Below are positions 30,138 to 37,177 of a DNA stretch of 37,177 bases, one piece after another. Within the stretch, counting starts at the first letter, position 1. Each line of letters starts with the position of its first letter. The DNA is from Planctomycetota bacterium. Lineage in GTDB: Bacteria > Planctomycetota > UBA8742 > UBA2392. Where the stretch lies: NCBI GenBank assembly GCA_019186845.1, contig JABARW010000052.1, positions 1 to 37,177 of the forward strand. Reading direction: 5' to 3'. Position numbers and translations under genes: made by a program. Under the pieces are notes generated by a model. The model had not been told where the DNA came from and did not search any database. It saw only the letters and a program-made list of their open reading frames with translations.

Positions 30138-32225
30138 ATGCAGGTGGTCAAGGTTGCAAAGTGGACGGGCCTGGCGGCAGGCGTGGTGTTGGCCGCGCTG
30201 GCGGGTTTTGTCGGCACCCGATATGCGTCTTCGGGCAGCGAGTTCGAGGGCAAGCTGGAAGATCTGGCCCCGGCCGAGCTTTGCTCGGTGATTCGCATTG
30301 ACGACTTGGGGAAGCGCCAGAAGGAAATCCGCGAGTTCCTTGATGACGGCTTCCTGTCGCGCCCTCGCTTTGGCCAGTTGGAGCAGGCCTCGGTCTGGCG
30401 CGACAACCTCGGCAAGACCGTGGGGCCCAGTTTGGCGGACTTCAAGGACAAGAAGATCGACGGCGGGCTCAAGCGCGGCGAGGCGCAGCTGCGCGATGCG
30501 GGCAATCTGGCCCTGTTTCGCGACGTTCTGGGCGGCGAGCTTCTGCTGTGCACGGACATTGAGGGAGATGCCTCGCACTTCGTTGCCCTGTCGCGCGTGA
30601 GCCGCAAAGTCCGCTTCTATTGGCAATTTGCGGGCTTCGCGCCGGTCTTTGCGCCCGGCGGCCCGGCGAGCCCGCAGATGGAGTTCGACGGCGGCGTGAT
30701 GCGTGTGAAGCTGCCGGCTTCGCCATCCCCTGAAGGCGAGGCAGCGCCCAAGCCGAGGGACCTGCTGGTGACGCTGCTGGATGACGTGCTCGTCATCAGC
30801 GACAGCCCGCGCCTGCTCAATGCCTGTATTCTGGCCCACCGCGGCGAGGCCCAGGGCCTGGGTAAGGGGACGCGCTTCAAGGCGGCCCGCGACATGGCAG
30901 ACGACGACGCCCGCGCCCGCCATTCGTTGAGCGTCTACCTTGACCTGGATCGGCTGCGCTCCCGCCTCAAGCTCATCGAGCGCAATGGCCAGATGGTCAG
31001 CCCCGTGGATGCCTACAACGGCCTGCCGCAAAACGTCGTCAAGCTCAATTACGACGTCTTGGGGCCGATCAATCGCATTGTCGAAAAGGACCTGGACACA
31101 CGGCCTTTCGCGGCGGCCTATTATGGCGTGGACCTTTCGGATACGAGTGCAATTACCTTTGACCAGTACCTGCTGGCCGATGAAGAGCGACTTCGCTCGC
31201 CGCAGTACGCTCACCTGCGCCAGACCTGGGCCCAGCCAGGGGCCAGGCCCACGCAGCTCCAGATTCTGCCGGACGACCTGGTGATGCAGGTCAGCTACCG
31301 GCAGTCCCTTGAAGTCATCAACAACCAGGTGCTCGACGACGCCTCGCGCATGAGTTTCATCGGCGACTTCACGCGCGTCTTGCAGACCATCAAAGCCGAA
31401 GAAGTCGTGATGGGTGTGGCGCCGCGCAGCTATCAGCCCGATGTCACCGAGATTTCGGGCGTGCCCCTGCCCGCTTTCGTGTTTGCCTTCCGCACGCCCG
31501 GCGCCGCGCCCGAGTCCGCGGGCACACTGCTCAACGGCTTTCTGGACAACCTCTTTGGCCGCAAGCCCCAGAACCCCGGCGATCCTCCGCGCAAGACCAC
31601 GCGCAGCGTCCGCACTGAGACGCTGGCGGGCCAGACCGTTTACGGCTTGGACTTCACAGGCGACGAAGCGGAGCGTCAGAGCAATTCCACGCGCCTGACC
31701 CTGCAGACAGTTTCGGCCTTGGTCGGGGAGTGGCTGGTGATCACGAACTCGCGCCGGTTGCTTGAGTTTGCCGTGACAGCCAAGAACCGTCCCCAGGGCA
31801 GCATCGGGCGGCCCGGCGCCCTGCCCGTGGCCGACTTGCCGCACGCGGCCAACGCCACGATTTACGCCGAGTTCGAGCGTGTGGGCGCCTTCATCACCGA
31901 GGGCAACCTGCTCAAGACCCTGCGCGACGCGAAGTTCAACGTCAACCTTGTGGAGGGTCGCGACCCAGGCGCCTTGCGCCGCGAGATTGCCCAGTCCTTC
32001 GGCCTCAACCCCCAGGACGTCAAGTCCCTCTCCGACCCCCGCGTCAGCGCCGAGTATGACCGCCGCAAGAACGCCTGGGTCGAAACCTGCCGCGTCGAGG
32101 GCGACAAGTACGTCAACAGCCTGATCAGCGACGCGCGCGGTCTCTCCTTCTTCAAGGACCTCACGGTCTTCACGGCCTTTGAAGAACGGGGCCTGCACGC
32201 GCGCGGCATCCTGCGCATCCGCTGA
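30138..32225 (+). CDS. Membrane-anchored protein of unknown function (DUF3352-like)
   Basis: The 695-residue product has an N-terminal membrane segment (W-T-G-L-A-A-G-V-V-L-A-A-L-A-G-F-V-G) and then a large extracytoplasmic region. Repeated alpha/beta segments with the pattern L-V-T-L-L-D-D-V-L-V-I-S-D-S-P-R-L-L-N and L-V-G-E-W-L-V-I-T-N-S-R-R-L-L-E are seen; strand-turn-helix units of the type D-x-L-V-I-(S/T)-x-S-x-x-L-L recall DUF3352-type proteins. GGAG lies before the ATG. I see no enzyme motif. A long antisense frame over the whole gene is a codon-bias shadow. It lies 64 bp upstream of the transglutaminase-like gene. Confidence 0.72.
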   Translation: MQVVKVAKWTGLAAGVVLAALAGFVGTRYASSGSEFEGKLEDLAPAELCSVIRIDDLGKRQKEIREFLDDGFLSRPRFGQLEQASVWRDNLGKTVGPSLADFKDKKIDGGLKRGEAQLRDAGNLALFRDVLGGELLLCTDIEGDASHFVALSRVSRKVRFYWQFAGFAPVFAPGGPASPQMEFDGGVMRVKLPASPSPEGEAAPKPRDLLVTLLDDVLVISDSPRLLNACILAHRGEAQGLGKGTRFKAARDMADDDARARHSLSVYLDLDRLRSRLKLIERNGQMVSPVDAYNGLPQNVVKLNYDVLGPINRIVEKDLDTRPFAAAYYGVDLSDTSAITFDQYLLADEERLRSPQYAHLRQTWAQPGARPTQLQILPDDLVMQVSYRQSLEVINNQVLDDASRMSFIGDFTRVLQTIKAEEVVMGVAPRSYQPDVTEISGVPLPAFVFAFRTPGAAPESAGTLLNGFLDNLFGRKPQNPGDPPRKTTRSVRTETLAGQTVYGLDFTGDEAERQSNSTRLTLQTVSALVGEWLVITNSRRLLEFAVTAKNRPQGSIGRPGALPVADLPHAANATIYAEFERVGAFITEGNLLKTLRDAKFNVNLVEGRDPGALRREIAQSFGLNPQDVKSLSDPRVSAEYDRRKNAWVETCRVEGDKYVNSLISDARGLSFFKDLTVFTAFEERGLHARGILRIR

Positions 32226-32289
32226 TTTGCCGCTGTGCCCGGCGCCTGATTCGCTAGCATGCTGCGGGTGAAACCGGAGGGCTTGGACG

Positions 32290-33861
32290 ATGCGCCGACT
32301 CTGCTCTGCTTTGATGCTGCTTTTGCTGGCCTATGCGTCTGCCGCGGCGCAGGAGACCCCCAAGGCCCCCGAGCCCAGTACGTTTCTCTATCTCGCCTAC
32401 ATGAGCAATGCCCGCGTGGGGTACATGAAGTCCACAGTCGAGCGATTCAAAGAAGGTGAGGCCGAGCGCATCCGCACCACGGATGTCCAGCACCTGATCA
32501 TCAAGCGCAGCTGGGACAAATCGACGTTCGAGATCGGCAGCCGCAGCGAAGAGATCTTCGACAGCGACTTCCGCCAGATTTCCGCCAAGGTGTCCAAGAC
32601 CGACGGCGCCCAGACGCTCGAATGCGAGTACACGTTCGAGGAAAAGCGTGTGGCGGTCGTTGTCAGCAATGGCGGCAAGAAGACCAGCCTCGAAGTCAAG
32701 CACGACGGCAACATCCTCTCGGACCGGCAGGCGTTCATGAAGCTCAAGGCGCAGGGAAAGCTCAAGGCCGGTGAGCGCTTTACCTTCACCCGCTTTGACC
32801 TCAGCGACATGGCGCTGGAGCAGTCGACCTGGATGATTCAGGGGGAAGGTACCCGCAAGACCCGCACCGGCGCCAAGCTGACGGGCATGGTTATCAACCT
32901 GATCGAGGGCGGCGAGCGCAGCGAGGCCCTCTTTGACCTCGAAGCCAACCCGCTGTGGATTCAGTCCGGCGGCCTGATTCTCGTGGAGAAGGTGGACGCC
33001 ATCCCCGAGCCCTTCACCGTGGAAGATGTCCCGGCGCTGAAAACTTCGATGGAAGCCAACATCGTTGTCCCCGGCAAGAACGAGAACATCGAGCGCATGG
33101 AGATCCACTTCCGTTTCCCCGTGGACGACGGCGACGGAATTCTCCCGCTCATCGAGACCAACGAGTACCACGACGTCGTGCGCTACGAAAAAGGCAAGGA
33201 AACCGGCTATGCGGCCCGTCTCAAGTCCCGCCGTCTGGGGGCTGACTTCAAGGCTCCGGCCTATCCATTGACCCAGGTGGATGACACCGTCAAAGCCCTG
33301 CTTGAACCCACACCGCAATGCGAGAGCCACGACGATGTCCTGGTCAAGAAGGCCCAGGAACTGGTCAAGGGCGCCAAGGACAGCCGCGCCGCTGCCGAGG
33401 CTTTGTGCAAGTTCGTTTACCGCTACCTAAAGAAGGAATCCGGAAACTCCGGCTCGGCTACGGCGCGCCAGGCCTTCGACGAGAAGAAGGGGGACTGTAC
33501 GGAACACTCGGCCCTGTTTGTGGCCCTGGCGCGGGCAGCAGGCCTGCCCGCCCGCAACGTCAGCGGCGTGGTTTATGTCAGCGGCGGAAGCGAGGGGTTC
33601 TGGGGCTATCACGCCTGGAGCGAAGTCTGGTTGGGGCAATGGGTTCCCGTCGATGCCACGGTGAATGAAGTAGGCACCAGCGCCCGCTACCTGTTCTTTC
33701 AGTATGACGAGCCGGGCGATAGTCACGGTGGGGGGCGCACTTCGCGCGCCCTTGTGAACAACCTTTCACCCTGGATCGACGCCTACAAGCTGGCGGGCAA
33801 AGAGGAAGTGCGCGAAGAAAACGCGCGGCGCTACGACTTTGACAAGCCAGCCACGAAGTAG
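32290..33861 (+). CDS. Exported transglutaminase-like protein
   Basis: GGAGG at about 32277 precedes the ATG. The 523-residue protein has a signal peptide (MRRLCSALMLLLLAYASAAAQ), a beta-rich N-terminal region of about 330 residues, and a transglutaminase-like core with the full catalytic triad. These are C403 (K-K-G-D-C-T-E-H-S), H441 (G-Y-H-A-W-S-E-V-W) and D455 (V-P-V-D-A-T), in the standard order and spacing. Bacterial members act mostly as periplasmic peptidases or amidases rather than cross-linkers. Its N-terminal domain (Y-M-S-N-A-R-V-G-Y-M-K-S) resembles those of planctomycete and myxobacterial transglutaminase-like proteins. The substrate is unknown. Confidence 0.88.
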   Translation: MRRLCSALMLLLLAYASAAAQETPKAPEPSTFLYLAYMSNARVGYMKSTVERFKEGEAERIRTTDVQHLIIKRSWDKSTFEIGSRSEEIFDSDFRQISAKVSKTDGAQTLECEYTFEEKRVAVVVSNGGKKTSLEVKHDGNILSDRQAFMKLKAQGKLKAGERFTFTRFDLSDMALEQSTWMIQGEGTRKTRTGAKLTGMVINLIEGGERSEALFDLEANPLWIQSGGLILVEKVDAIPEPFTVEDVPALKTSMEANIVVPGKNENIERMEIHFRFPVDDGDGILPLIETNEYHDVVRYEKGKETGYAARLKSRRLGADFKAPAYPLTQVDDTVKALLEPTPQCESHDDVLVKKAQELVKGAKDSRAAAEALCKFVYRYLKKESGNSGSATARQAFDEKKGDCTEHSALFVALARAAGLPARNVSGVVYVSGGSEGFWGYHAWSEVWLGQWVPVDATVNEVGTSARYLFFQYDEPGDSHGGGRTSRALVNNLSPWIDAYKLAGKEEVREENARRYDFDKPATK

Positions 33862-33910
33862 CCCGCGACTACCCCCTGCCGGAGCGCGGCACCTTCGCTA
33901 GATTCCCGCC

Positions 33911-34399
33911 ATGACTGCCAAGAAATCCGCAGAGGGCCATCCGGCCCCGCTGACTCACACGACGCGCGTGACCGTTCGCTTCAAGGAGGCTGACGCCCTG
34001 GGCATTGTCTGGCACGGCAACTACGTGACCTACCTCGAGGACGCAAGACAGGAACTGGGTGTGCGCATCGGCCTTTCCTATGAGGATTTCCTGGATCAGG
34101 GCTACTTCGCCCCGCTCGTGGACCTGAAGATCCAGTACAAGGCCCCCGCGCGCTACGGCGACAAGCTGGACGTTACGGCCACCATGCACTACGCCGACGT
34201 GCCCAAACTCGTCACCAGCTATGAACTGCGGCGCGCACGAGACGGCATGTTGCTGGCCACGGCCGAGACCACCCAGGTGCTGACCACCCGGCAGGGCGAA
34301 CTCGTGCTCAACTTCCCGCCCTTCTTTGACAAGGTGCGCCAGGCCTGGCTGCGCGGGGAAATCAAGGGCGGCGCGGCACAGCCTTCTCCTTTTGCATGA
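33911..34399 (+). CDS. Hotdog-fold acyl-CoA/acyl-ACP thioesterase (4HBT, YbgC/FadM type)
   Basis: The 162-residue protein has the 4HBT signature R-F-K-E-A-D-A-L-G-I-V-W-H-G-N-Y-V-T-Y-L-E-D-A-R, where the D of E-A-D-A-L-G and the later H-G-N-Y are the active-site region. The family's second half (P-L-V-D-L-K-I-Q-Y-K-A-P-A-R-Y-G-D-K-L) follows. It hydrolyses acyl thioesters. Its stop overlaps the start of the ketosynthase gene (ATGA), so a role in releasing or editing a chain made by the next two genes is the natural inference. Confidence 0.9.
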   Translation: MTAKKSAEGHPAPLTHTTRVTVRFKEADALGIVWHGNYVTYLEDARQELGVRIGLSYEDFLDQGYFAPLVDLKIQYKAPARYGDKLDVTATMHYADVPKLVTSYELRRARDGMLLATAETTQVLTTRQGELVLNFPPFFDKVRQAWLRGEIKGGAAQPSPFA

Positions 34400-35523
34400 A
34401 ACCGTCGAGCGCCATCTTCCTGGTGAAAGGCGGTGCCATTACGCCTCTGGGCGACCTTGAGGATCTATGGCGCGGCCTGCTTCAGGGGCGCGTGGCCTTC
34501 AAGCCTGCGGGACGCAGCCGGCCCTATGTCGCCGCCCACTGCGAATTTCCCGCGCGCGACCCTGAGCTTTCCATGAGGCGCTGCATGGCGCTGGCCCTGG
34601 AAAGCACCCGCGAACTTGGTCCCGGGAGTGCCAGGTCTGATCGCTGCGCTTTGGTGTTTGCCAGCACCAAGGGCGAGGTCGACCAGTGGGAACTTCAGCG
34701 CGCCTTGCGCGTCAAGCCGCTGGAGACCGGCATCGTACTGAGCGAAATGGCATCGGAGCTCGCGCGGCGACTGGGCATTGCGGGCCGCGTGCTGGCCACC
34801 AGCACTGCCTGCGCTTCAGGCTCCTTCGCGGTCATTGAGGCCGCCGAACTGCTCGAAGATGGCGATGTGGAGGAAGCCCTGGTCGTGGGGGCGGATGCGC
34901 TTTCGCTGTTCATCGAGCATGGCTTTGGTTCGCTCAAGGCTGTGTCCCTTGCCGGGGCGAGGCCCTTTGACGCCTCCCGCGACGGCCTGACGCTGGGAGA
35001 GGCCGGGGCCGCCGTGCGCCTGAGCTTGCGGGCCCATGGCGGCATGCTGGGCCGCCTGGTGTCCTTTGGGGCGAGCAACGATGCCAACCACATCAGCGGC
35101 CCATCCCGCGATGGTCTGGGGCTGGCGCTTGCCATTCAACGTTGCCTGAAGGGGCAGGACGCTGGCCGAATCAAGGCCATCTGCGCGCACGGCACCGCCA
35201 CGCGCTACAACGACGCCATGGAGGCGCATGCCTTTCACCGGGTGTTCGGCCGCCGCATTCCGCCTGTGTTCTCAATCAAAGGCAATATCGGGCACACGCT
35301 GGGGGCCGCCGGCGTGGTCGAGCTGCTGGTGTCCGCCCTGGTGGCCGGCCGCGGCGTCATTCCGCCTACGGCGGGATTCACGGGCCAGGCGGCCGATGAG
35401 CCGTCGCTCGATGTCGTGCATGGGGGCCCGCGCGAGGTGGGCCCGGGCCTGGTGCTGAGCACGAACTCCGGATTTGGCGGCATGAACACGGCCCTGCTGG
35501 TGGGCCCGCCGGAGGTTGCATGA
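34396..35523 (+). CDS. Beta-ketoacyl-ACP synthase (KAS II-like)
   Basis: The 375-residue condensing enzyme has the Cys-His-His triad: C139 in S-T-A-C-A-S-G, His in C-A-H-G-T-A-T-R-Y-N-D (about 262) and His in K-G-N-I-G-H-T-L-G-A-A-G (about 300). It is shorter than FabF (about 410), mostly in the first 100 residues. It elongates acyl-ACP with malonyl-ACP. It is translationally coupled to a thioesterase upstream and a Cys-less partner downstream. A KAS plus Cys-less KAS-like pair is the pattern of ketosynthase/chain-length-factor heterodimers in aryl-polyene and type II polyketide pathways. Confidence 0.9.
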   Translation: MKPSSAIFLVKGGAITPLGDLEDLWRGLLQGRVAFKPAGRSRPYVAAHCEFPARDPELSMRRCMALALESTRELGPGSARSDRCALVFASTKGEVDQWELQRALRVKPLETGIVLSEMASELARRLGIAGRVLATSTACASGSFAVIEAAELLEDGDVEEALVVGADALSLFIEHGFGSLKAVSLAGARPFDASRDGLTLGEAGAAVRLSLRAHGGMLGRLVSFGASNDANHISGPSRDGLGLALAIQRCLKGQDAGRIKAICAHGTATRYNDAMEAHAFHRVFGRRIPPVFSIKGNIGHTLGAAGVVELLVSALVAGRGVIPPTAGFTGQAADEPSLDVVHGGPREVGPGLVLSTNSGFGGMNTALLVGPPEVA

Positions 35524-36326
35524 CTGCGGGCCTCGTAAGCTATGCGCGCATCTCGGCCCGGGGCATCGTGCAGGGGGGCGCAAGCGTCGGCGCTTCGCTT
35601 TGGCGCGAGGCCTCCTGGCCTGAACTCGGGGCGCCGGCAGGCGAAGGGCTTCCCGCGCTCAAGGGCCGCTATTTTTCGGCCACGCCGTCGCCGCGCTTTG
35701 GCCGCATGGATGAACTCTGCAAGCTGGCCCTGGCGGCGGCTGAACTGTGTCTGGCGGGTGTTGGGCTGCCCCGGCCCGACGAAGTGGCGCTCGTGGGGGG
35801 CTCGATGCTGGGCTGCCTTGAAGTGGACGGCCAGTACCACGACACGTTGCTCAAGGGCGGCCCCCAGGGTGCCTCACCTGCTCTTTTTGTGTACACCTTG
35901 CCCAGCATGTTTCTGGGCGAGATTGCCATACGATTTGGACTGCGTGGGCGTACGTCTCTGATCGGCACCGGCGTCACAAGCGCGTTGGCCGCCCTGGCCA
36001 ACGCCGTGCGACTCGTGGAGCGCGGCCGGGCCCCTCGCGCCCTGGCCGTGGGCGTGGAGGCGGTGGGGGCCTTTGCCGGCGAGCTCGACCTCCAAGTGCG
36101 CGGCACATCTGGTGCCAGCGCCTGGCTGCTCTCAGCCGAAGATGGAGGCCTTGCGAGAATGGGTGATGTGCGCTACGGCGACGCGGCCGGCCGGACGCTT
36201 GCGGCAGGCCCCGAGGGCTACGGCCTGACCTACGTGGCCGCCCTTGAACAGGCGTTGCGCGAGCGCCACGTCGGGCGCGTGGTCTGCGGAGAAGGCATGC
36301 AGGCCGTTTCCCTGGCCCTCGAATAG
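35520..36326 (+). CDS. Ketosynthase-like, Cys-less partner (chain-length-factor type)
   Basis: The 268-residue protein starts inside the ketosynthase stop (ATGA). It keeps the thiolase-fold pattern of a condensing enzyme: V-A-L-V-G-G-S-M-L-G-C-L-E near 100 and T-S-A-L-A-A-L-A-N-A-V-R-L-V-E-R-G-R-A-P-R-A-L-A-V-G near 160. Where the nucleophilic Cys belongs, it reads G-T-G-V-T-S-A, and the two His motifs are absent. It is about 100 residues shorter than a full KAS. It is likely a non-catalytic dimer partner that sets chain length, forming one unit with the two upstream genes. The product cannot be told from these three genes alone. Confidence 0.75.
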   Translation: MTAGLVSYARISARGIVQGGASVGASLWREASWPELGAPAGEGLPALKGRYFSATPSPRFGRMDELCKLALAAAELCLAGVGLPRPDEVALVGGSMLGCLEVDGQYHDTLLKGGPQGASPALFVYTLPSMFLGEIAIRFGLRGRTSLIGTGVTSALAALANAVRLVERGRAPRALAVGVEAVGAFAGELDLQVRGTSGASAWLLSAEDGGLARMGDVRYGDAAGRTLAAGPEGYGLTYVAALEQALRERHVGRVVCGEGMQAVSLALE

Positions 36327-36339
36327 TCTCCGGGTTCCG

Positions 36340-37177
36340 TCAACCGATCACGGACTTCCAGGCGTCGAGCGCCAAAGCGACATCCTCGTGGCTGACGTCG
36401 TGGTGAGTGACCATGCGTACGCGCCCGCCCAGGGCCAGAGCCAGCACGCCCTTGTCGGACAGCCGCGCCAGAAGCTGAGGCAGCTCTTTCTCCCGGCCGG
36501 GCAGGGCGAAGAACACGATGTTGGTCTGTACCGTCGCAAGGTCCAGGGCCACGCCCGGCAGCTTGGCCAGGCCTTGCGCCAGGGTCCGGGCGTTGCGGTG
36601 GTCTTCTGCGAGGCGGCTGACCATTTTCGTCAGGCTCACAAGGCCGCAGGCGGCCAGAATGCCGGCCTGCCGCATGCCGCCGCCCAGCTGCTTGCGCAGG
36701 TAGCGACCCCGCTCGATGTCGGCCCTGCTGCCCACGAGAATGCTTCCCGCGGGGCTGCACAGGCCCTTGCTCAGGCAGACAGATACCGTATCGAAGTCCC
36801 GGCACCAGTCCTTGAGCGAGATGCCCGTGGCCACATGGGCGTTCCAGAGGCGCGCGCCGTCGAGGTGGAACTTGAGCTTGTGGCGGCGGGCGACATCACC
36901 CAGGGCACGAATGTTCTCCAGCGGAACGATGGTGCCGCCCGCGCCGTTGTGCGTGTTCTCTACCGTGATCAGCGCTGTGCGCGGATTGTGGATGTTGGTG
37001 GGGCGGATCAGGCTTTCGACTTCCGCGGGATCCATGACGCCCGCCTTGCCCTTGACGGGGCGTGGCTGGGCGCCGGCGATGACCACCATGGCACCGCTTT
37101 CATTGTTGTAGGTGTGGGCCCCGAACTCGCAGACCAGCTCGTCGCCGCGTTTGCAGTGCAGGGCAATGCCGATCTGG
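36340..37177 (-). CDS. Threonine aldolase, low-specificity type (5' end outside window)
   Basis: The coding frame runs from the window edge (Q-I-G-I-A-L-H-C-K-R-G-D-E) to the stop at 36340; about 278 residues are visible and the first 60 or so are missing. It is a fold-type I PLP enzyme with H-T-Y-N-N-E-S-G-A, E-N-T-H-N-G-A-G-G, L-D-G-A-R-L-W-N-A and the PLP lysine in C-L-S-K-G-L-C-S-P-A-G-S, all characteristic of LtaE/beta-eliminating lyase family threonine aldolases (threonine to glycine and acetaldehyde). It is convergent with the ketosynthase unit, with 13 bp between the stops. Confidence 0.92.
   Translation of the reverse strand, partial: QIGIALHCKRGDELVCEFGAHTYNNESGAMVVIAGAQPRPVKGKAGVMDPAEVESLIRPTNIHNPRTALITVENTHNGAGGTIVPLENIRALGDVARRHKLKFHLDGARLWNAHVATGISLKDWCRDFDTVSVCLSKGLCSPAGSILVGSRADIERGRYLRKQLGGGMRQAGILAACGLVSLTKMVSRLAEDHRNARTLAQGLAKLPGVALDLATVQTNIVFFALPGREKELPQLLARLSDKGVLALALGGRVRMVTHHDVSHEDVALALDAWKSVIG

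Noticed and set aside
30081..32198. 705-codon minus-strand frame.
   Set aside because: It lies antisense to the plus-strand gene at 30138-32225, which has a ribosome-binding site and a membrane anchor. The antisense product shows no domain.

Overview
The window is GC-rich, gene-dense bacterial chromosome. The gene set (a prenyltransferase/squalene-cyclase-repeat protein with an N-terminal membrane anchor, zinc-ribbon plus membrane-anchor proteins, large TPR proteins, a P-domain lipoprotein, a pyruvoyl-type arginine decarboxylase, and many outer-membrane barrels and lipoproteins) suggests a Gram-negative member of the Planctomycetota or a related lineage. That assignment is inference from gene content only. 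UGA is an ordinary stop codon for many genes here.

Layout: (1) 1-4.3 kb, plus strand: two membrane-anchored proteins, then arginine decarboxylase and agmatinase (arginine to putrescine). (2) 4.3-16 kb, mostly minus strand: two paralogous DUF481 barrel proteins flanking MscL, a metal-receptor protein, a cytochrome c lipoprotein with a porin behind a Fur-like operator, a P-domain lipoprotein, NadC, a lipoprotein, a conserved unknown and a thiolase. (3) 15.5-16.1 kb: tRNA-Phe followed by a 161-bp tandem repeat that carries copies of the tRNA 3' end. (4) 17.6-21.4 kb, plus strand: a MerR-controlled metal-response cluster (below). (5) 21.4-30 kb, minus strand: SurE, a TPR metallopeptidase, a DksA-like protein, a Nudix hydrolase, a coiled-coil protein and a 1242-residue TPR protein. 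(6) 30.1-36.3 kb, plus strand: an anchored unknown, a transglutaminase-like protein, and a thioesterase / ketosynthase / chain-length-factor-like trio. (7) The window ends inside a threonine aldolase.

The outstanding feature is the cluster at 17.6-21.4 kb. A MerR regulator with the exact Cys spacing of the mercury sensor (C80, C115, C124) sits behind a mer-type operator-promoter. It overlaps an outer-membrane barrel gene whose signal peptide contains an in-frame UGA. Four more small exported genes follow on the same strand. One is a normal Cys-type HMA (MerP-like) protein. The other three, plus the lipoprotein gene next to the barrel, each make sense only if two in-frame UGA codons are read as selenocysteine. 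In one of them the pair falls exactly on the CxxC metal site of the HMA fold (UATU); the others carry UGGU, UGEDU and UAGU. A hairpin with G in the first or second loop position lies 12-17 nt after the last UGA in every case, as expected for bacterial SECIS elements. I read this as a previously unannotated selenoprotein-based heavy-metal (probably mercury) binding system. Standard gene calling would break all five genes.

A second layer of non-coding structure consists of a dispersed repeat placed directly after the stop codons of minus-strand genes (three clear copies, one possible) and the tRNA-linked tandem repeat, which resembles the E. coli tyrT/rtT arrangement.
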